64,000 bases of DNA, taken from Guyparkeria sp016278265. GTDB taxonomy: Bacteria > Pseudomonadota > Gammaproteobacteria > Halothiobacillales > Halothiobacillaceae. Each line of letters begins with the position of its first letter. The stretch's first letter is position 1. Of the stretch, positions 60,218 to 64,000 are shown in pieces. Under the pieces are notes generated by a model. The model was not told the DNA's origin. It worked only from the letters and a program-made list of their open reading frames with translations, and made no database searches. A program made the translations under genes and the position numbers. Location of the stretch: the NCBI RefSeq assembly GCF_044582145.1, contig NZ_JBDODO010000008.1; one strand, 5' to 3'.

Positions 60218-60633
60218 TGTCCGGGCACATCCGACGGCGTTTGGGTGCTGCCGTCTTCCTGCCCAGAGGGTGCCGCCGAGTTCGAGGATGGGACGTCGGT
60301 CGGCGTGCCTGCCGGCTTGTCGGACGGGGTGCGTCCGCCTTGCCCTGGCGCGTTTCCGCTCTCGGAAACGGGTGCAGAATCTACCACGCTCGAGGGCTCC
60401 TGGGAAGTGTTAATCACGTAGGCGAGCAACAAACTGGTGCCAAAAAAGGCCACGACGATCCACCCCGTCACCTTCTGCAGGGTGTTTGCTGGCCCACGCG
60501 CCCCGTGAACGGTGCCAGACGCGCCCGAACCGAACGCCGCGCCGGCATCCGCGCCCTTGCCATGCTGAATCAACACAAGCCCGATCAGGGACAGACCCAG
60601 CAGCACGTGGATGATGATTACGAATGTGGTCAT
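60214..60633 (-). CDS. secG: Protein-export membrane protein SecG
   Basis: This 139-residue translocon subunit has two helices: FVIIIHVLLGLSLIGLVLIQ and VTGWIVVAFFGTSLLLAYVI. Between them is the conserved GKGADAGAAFGSGASGTVHG loop. The C-terminal 55 residues are rich in Pro, Ser, Gly and Gln and poorly conserved, as in many proteobacteria. SecG aids SecYE/SecA-driven export. It overlaps tpiA by 4 bases and precedes tRNA-Leu, an old gene order. Confidence 0.95.
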   Translation of the reverse strand: MTTFVIIIHVLLGLSLIGLVLIQHGKGADAGAAFGSGASGTVHGARGPANTLQKVTGWIVVAFFGTSLLLAYVINTSQEPSSVVDSAPVSESGNAPGQGGRTPSDKPAGTPTDVPSSNSAAPSGQEDGSTQTPSDVPGQ

Positions 60634-61400
60634 TGCTTACCTACCGTGTCCGCCGCGACGCGGCAGATTCCCAGAAAGTCCTCGGCCTTGAGCGACGCTC
60701 CGCCGATCAGGCCGCCGTCGATGTCCGGCTGCGCGAGCAGGTCGGCCGCGTTGCCGGGCTTCATCGAGCCGCCATACTGAATGCGTACCGACTGCGCGAT
60801 GCCTGCATCGTGATCCGCCAACTGCCCGCGGATGAACGCGTGGACGTCCTGCGCCTGCTCCGGCGAGGCCGTCCGCCCGGTGCCGATCGCCCAGACGGGC
60901 TCGTAGGCAATCACGATCCGATCAAAGGACTGGATGCCGTTGCCGCTGATCGCGGCGGCCAGCTGGCGACGCACCACCGCCTCGGTCTCGTCGGCCTCAC
61001 GTTCTTCGAGCGTCTCACCGACGCAGAGAATCGGCGTCAGTCCGGCGGCCAGCGCGGCCTTGACCTTGGCGCTGACGATCTCGTCGGTCTCGCCGTACAT
61101 GGCGCGGCGCTCGGAGTGACCGAGGATCACGTACCGCGCCCCCACGTCAGCCAGCATCGGTGCCGCGACTTCGCCGGTAAACGCGCCATTGTCGTGTTCG
61201 GAACAGTTCTGCGCGCCCACAGCCAGCGCGGTCGAATCGGCGAGACGGGCCACCTGCGGCACAAAAACGAACGGCGGGCAGACGGCAACGTCGACGCCTT
61301 CGAGCGGCGACATGCCGTCGAGCATCCCCAGCACCAGCGACTCATTGTCGGCCAACGTGCCATTGAGCTTCCAGTTTCCTACGACGATCGGTTTACGCAT
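60630..61400 (-). CDS. tpiA: Triosephosphate isomerase
   Basis: This 256-residue TIM-barrel enzyme interconverts dihydroxyacetone phosphate and glyceraldehyde 3-phosphate. The active-site residues are visible as Lys in VVGNWKLNG, His in VILGHSERR and Glu in AYEPVWAIGTG. The phosphate loop includes IQYGGSMKPGN. ATG at 61400 is chosen; the frame to 61466 adds unrelated residues. It is coupled to secG by a 4-base overlap. Confidence 0.97.
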   Translation of the reverse strand: MRKPIVVGNWKLNGTLADNESLVLGMLDGMSPLEGVDVAVCPPFVFVPQVARLADSTALAVGAQNCSEHDNGAFTGEVAAPMLADVGARYVILGHSERRAMYGETDEIVSAKVKAALAAGLTPILCVGETLEEREADETEAVVRRQLAAAISGNGIQSFDRIVIAYEPVWAIGTGRTASPEQAQDVHAFIRGQLADHDAGIAQSVRIQYGGSMKPGNAADLLAQPDIDGGLIGGASLKAEDFLGICRVAADTVGKQ

Positions 61401-61527
61401 CCGATGGTTCCACTTGAAATGTACGAGAGCTAAATGTCGAAATCGGTTGCCCCGGCAGGCGCTCACGCGAATTGCGCGAACCGCCCCGGGAAACGGGCGA
61501 CAAGACTACTTGGCCGCCCCCCATAAA

Positions 61528-62031
61528 TCAATCCGCCCGCGGCGTGCGCGAGAGCATGACCACTGCCTCGGCGGCGATGCCTTCACCCCGTCCGGTAAAA
61601 CCCAGTTTCTCCGAGGTCGTTGCCTTGACATTCACCTGATCGGTGGACCAGTCGCCGGCCGCCGCGATCAACTCGCGCATCGGCGTGATCCAGGGCGCGA
61701 GCCTGGGCGCCTGGGCAATCACGGTCGCATCGACATTGACCAGTTGCCAGCCACCCAGCTCGAGCAGCTTGACCACCCGGCGCAGCAGGTCGCGGCTGTC
61801 GGCCCCCGCCCAGGCCGGGTCCGTGTCCGGGAAGTGCCGACCGATATCCCCGAGCCCGGCCCCACCCAGCAAGGCATCGCAGATCGCATGCAGCAGGACG
61901 TCGCCGTCGGAATGCGCCCGAAAGCCCCGATCGAAGGGAATGCGGCAACCGCCGATCCACAGATGATCGCCCGGCTCGAAGGCATGCACGTCGAAACCGT
62001 GCCCGATACGCAGCGAGGAGGGATCAATCAT
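61528..62031 (-). CDS. ispF: 2-C-methyl-D-erythritol 2,4-cyclodiphosphate synthase
   Basis: This 167-residue trimeric enzyme of the MEP isoprenoid pathway has RIGHGFDVHAFEPGD with the zinc ligands Asp and His, then FRAHSDGDVLLHAICDALLG, DIGRHFPDTD and KATTSEKLGFTGRGEGIAAEA. It cyclises the CDP-ME 2-phosphate with loss of CMP. It overlaps ispD by 8 bases. The two are separate polypeptides here, though fused in some bacteria. Start ATG is at 62031. Confidence 0.97.
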   Translation of the reverse strand: MIDPSSLRIGHGFDVHAFEPGDHLWIGGCRIPFDRGFRAHSDGDVLLHAICDALLGGAGLGDIGRHFPDTDPAWAGADSRDLLRRVVKLLELGGWQLVNVDATVIAQAPRLAPWITPMRELIAAAGDWSTDQVNVKATTSEKLGFTGRGEGIAAEAVVMLSRTPRAD

Positions 62032-62818
62032 CGAGCACTCCCTGTCGGCGAAGGATTGTCCGGGCGATACCGAGATCCTCCGGGTGGGTGATCTTGAGGT
62101 TGTCCGTGCCGGCATCCACGGCCAGCGGTGACAGTCCCAGTCGTTCGAGTGCGGAAGCCTCGTCGGTAATCTCCGCCCCGCCCGCCAGACCCTGCTCGAT
62201 CGCCTCGAGCAGCACGCCCACCGGGAACAACTGTGGCGTCAAGGCGTGGCGTAGGACACGACGGTCAACGGTCTCGATCACTCGCCCAGTGGCATCCACC
62301 CGCTTGATAGTGTCACGGACTGGCGCGGTCAGCAGCGCGCCGTCGGGGTACCGAGCGGCCGCCAGCAGACGGCGCAGGTCCGCCGGCGCCACGCAGGGCC
62401 GCGCGGCGTCGTGCACCATCACCCATTCACCCAGTCCATCGGTCGGCTCGTGTCGCTGTCCGGGCGAGAGGCTTGCCCATCGATCGCGAAACAGGGCCAA
62501 CCCATTGCGCACGCTCAATGCCCGGCTGGCACCACCGTCAACGCGATGAATCGGGACATCGGCGAGATGCAGCGCTTCCAGCGCACCGTCGGGAACCTCG
62601 TCGCCGGTGACCAGCACCACACCAGCCAAACCGGGCAGATCGGCAAATCGCGACAGGGTCACCTCCAGCACGGAACGCTCGCCCAGGCTCAGGTACTGCT
62701 TGGGCGTCTCGCTGCCCATGCGACGGCCGAAACCGGCAGCAGGCACCACCAGCCACCAACGTCCGGCCTCGGCCGGGGTCGCCGCGGCGGGCGGCAAGGC
62801 GATGGCAGAAACGCTCAC
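62024..62818 (-). CDS. ispD: 2-C-methyl-D-erythritol 4-phosphate cytidylyltransferase
   Basis: This protein of about 264 residues is a MEP-pathway nucleotidyltransferase. Its CTP-binding signature VVPAAGFGRRMGSETPKQYL, VMVHDAARPCV and DEASALERLG are present. The start is uncertain. GTG at 62818 has a GGGGCAGGG stretch just before it, whereas the frame is open to TTG at 62845. The first 25 or so residues are a Pro/Ala-rich extension relative to E. coli. The next gene upstream, ftsB, ends at 62897. Confidence 0.93.
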   Translation of the reverse strand: MSVSAIALPPAAATPAEAGRWWLVVPAAGFGRRMGSETPKQYLSLGERSVLEVTLSRFADLPGLAGVVLVTGDEVPDGALEALHLADVPIHRVDGGASRALSVRNGLALFRDRWASLSPGQRHEPTDGLGEWVMVHDAARPCVAPADLRRLLAAARYPDGALLTAPVRDTIKRVDATGRVIETVDRRVLRHALTPQLFPVGVLLEAIEQGLAGGAEITDEASALERLGLSPLAVDAGTDNLKITHPEDLGIARTILRRQGVLDD

Positions 62819-62896
62819 CGCCCTGCCCCACCTGACGGCGAGCAAATGCCCACGAACACGGGGAAACGCAACGACCGTGAGCGACTCATCAGTGAA

Positions 62897-63301
62897 TCAG
62901 TCGCCGATCGCGGGAGATGTCACGCGGGTCGGGTCGACCGCGGGCGGGGTAATGGTATCGGGGCGAACGGCTTCGACCACCTGGTAGAAGCGCTCGTCCT
63001 CGCGTACCAGACCCAGCGTCAGGCGCGCCTGTGCCTCGACGGCATCCATGCCCTCGCGCAGGCTGCCCACTTCGGCAGCCAGGGTCTCGTTACGCCGTTC
63101 GAGCCGGGTCTGCTCGGCCTGCAGGGTGGCCAGACGCTCCTGCTTGGCGTTTACCTCGCCGACGGAGGCCTCGCTGAACCAGACCCGCCACTGCAGGCCG
63201 GCAACCATCAACACGACGATGACGGTCAGCAGCCGCACGAGACGCTCGGCCAATCCGTCGACGGCGCAGCCTTCACGACGATCCGAGAGGAGTCGCTGCA
63301 C
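62897..63301 (-). CDS. ftsB: Cell division protein FtsB
   Basis: This 134-residue bitopic protein has a short cytoplasmic N-terminus, one helix (LLTVIVVLMVAGLQWRVWF, about residues 24-42) and a periplasmic coiled coil (residues 50-95) with Leu/Glu/Arg heptads. EAQARLTLGLVREDERFYQVVE follows and fits the FtsL/FtsQ-binding part. The C-terminal tail is longer than that of E. coli. The conserved eno-ftsB-ispD-ispF order supports the call. FtsB forms the FtsQLB complex at the septum. Confidence 0.92.
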   Translation of the reverse strand: MQRLLSDRREGCAVDGLAERLVRLLTVIVVLMVAGLQWRVWFSEASVGEVNAKQERLATLQAEQTRLERRNETLAAEVGSLREGMDAVEAQARLTLGLVREDERFYQVVEAVRPDTITPPAVDPTRVTSPAIGD

Positions 63302-63359
63302 CGCATCGATGGAGTGAGAAGCATGGGGTCAGTGTGTCCCGAAAGCCAAGGCGGATGCC

Positions 63360-64000
63360 TTACTGACCGAAGGCCGCCCGACCCGGGAACCGCGCCTTGT
63401 CGCCCAGACGCTCCTCGATACGCAGCAGCTGGTTGTACTTGGCGATCCGATCCGAACGTGACAGCGAGCCGGTCTTGATCTGACCGGCGTTGGTCGCCAC
63501 GGCCAGATCGGCGATCGTGGTGTCCTCGGTCTCGCCGGAGCGGTGGGAGACGACATTGGTGTAACCGTTCTCCTGCGCCAGGCGCATGGCCGCGAGCGTC
63601 TCGGTCAGCGTGCCAATCTGGTTGACCTTGACCAGCATGGAGTTGGCAACCTTGCGCTCGATGCCTTCGCGCAGGATCTTCTCGTTGGTGACGAACAGGT
63701 CATCGCCAACCAGCTGGCACTTGTCGCCCAGTCGCTCGGTGAGCAGTGCCCAGCCGTCCCAGTCGTCCTCGGCCATGCCGTCCTCGATCGAGAGGATCGG
63801 GTATTTATCGACCCACTCGGCCAGCAGATCGACCATGCCGGCCGCATCCAGGGTGCGGTTCTCGCCGGTCAGGACGTACTTGCCGTCCTTGACGTACTCG
63901 GAGCTTGCCGCGTCCAGGCCGAGGAAGATGTCCTTGCCCGGGGTGTACCCCGCCTTCTCGATCGCCTCCATGATCGCCTCGATCGCCGCCTCGTTGGACG
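63360..64000 (-). CDS. eno: Enolase, partial (C-terminal half; N-terminus beyond window)
   Basis: The frame runs from the right window edge to the stop at 63360, about 213 residues. It has the catalytic-domain motifs PILSIEDGMAEDDWDGW, QLVGDDLFVTN, LVKVNQIGTLTETL and SHRSGETEDTTIADLAVA, with the metal ligands Glu and Asp and the lysine base. It catalyses the 2-phosphoglycerate/phosphoenolpyruvate step and is a degradosome component in enterics. The listed internal ATG at 63971 is not the true start. Confidence 0.97.
   Translation of the reverse strand, partial: SNEAAIEAIMEAIEKAGYTPGKDIFLGLDAASSEYVKDGKYVLTGENRTLDAAGMVDLLAEWVDKYPILSIEDGMAEDDWDGWALLTERLGDKCQLVGDDLFVTNEKILREGIERKVANSMLVKVNQIGTLTETLAAMRLAQENGYTNVVSHRSGETEDTTIADLAVATNAGQIKTGSLSRSDRIAKYNQLLRIEERLGDKARFPGRAAFGQ

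Overview
The window is a stretch of gammaproteobacterial chromosome. Most of it is GC-rich. The housekeeping layout (eno-ftsB-ispD-ispF, tpiA-secG-tRNA-Leu(GAG), separate nuoC and nuoD in a nuoA-N operon, mnmA-hflD, ampD-ampE) and the fused CysNC fit a Chromatiales-type bacterium, perhaps a halophilic sulfur oxidiser such as Halothiobacillus/Guyparkeria. The genus is inference; no rRNA is present.

Region 1 (1-18965, all minus strand) is a surface-polysaccharide cluster. In transcription order it holds glmS, a Wzz-like chain-length regulator, a nucleotide-sugar dehydrogenase and epimerase, an ABC flippase-like exporter, rfbB, rfbA, a sugar aminotransferase, WbqC, a second DegT-fold protein, two sulfotransferases, three glycosyltransferases and a truncated Wzy-like polymerase. 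The sulfotransferases imply a sulfated glycan, and several distal genes are visibly AT-rich.

Region 2 (18966-22051) is a repeat island. An eight-copy tandem array of REP palindrome pairs abuts a RAYT transposase gene. Next comes an MNT-HEPN toxin-antitoxin pair enclosed by further REP pairs, and then a displaced copy of the 3' end of recJ.

Region 3 (22028-30477) looks like an integrated island. It carries cysQ, cysNC, a four-helix-bundle cassette, a cysD gene fused to a degenerate IS630-type transposase domain, an SLC13/RCK transporter and a tyrosine recombinase. It is bounded by 81/83-identical direct repeats of the recJ 3' end, the arrangement expected of attL/attR. Its products would make PAPS and remove PAP, which is what the sulfotransferases in Region 1 need.

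Region 4 (30462-44732) is mostly core: recJ, an RpfE-like gene, a histidine phosphatase, ampD-ampE, pncC, mutS, nudJ, mnmA, hflD and a Pfam10136 membrane protein. A RelBE-type pair sits between mutS and nudJ. A 268-bp element with 26-bp terminal inverted repeats has cut the 3' end off its toxin gene.

Region 5 (44843-64000, minus strand) is ordinary core: a DUF2818 gene, the complete nuo operon for respiratory complex I, tRNA-Leu(GAG), secG, tpiA, ispF, ispD, ftsB and the 3' part of eno.
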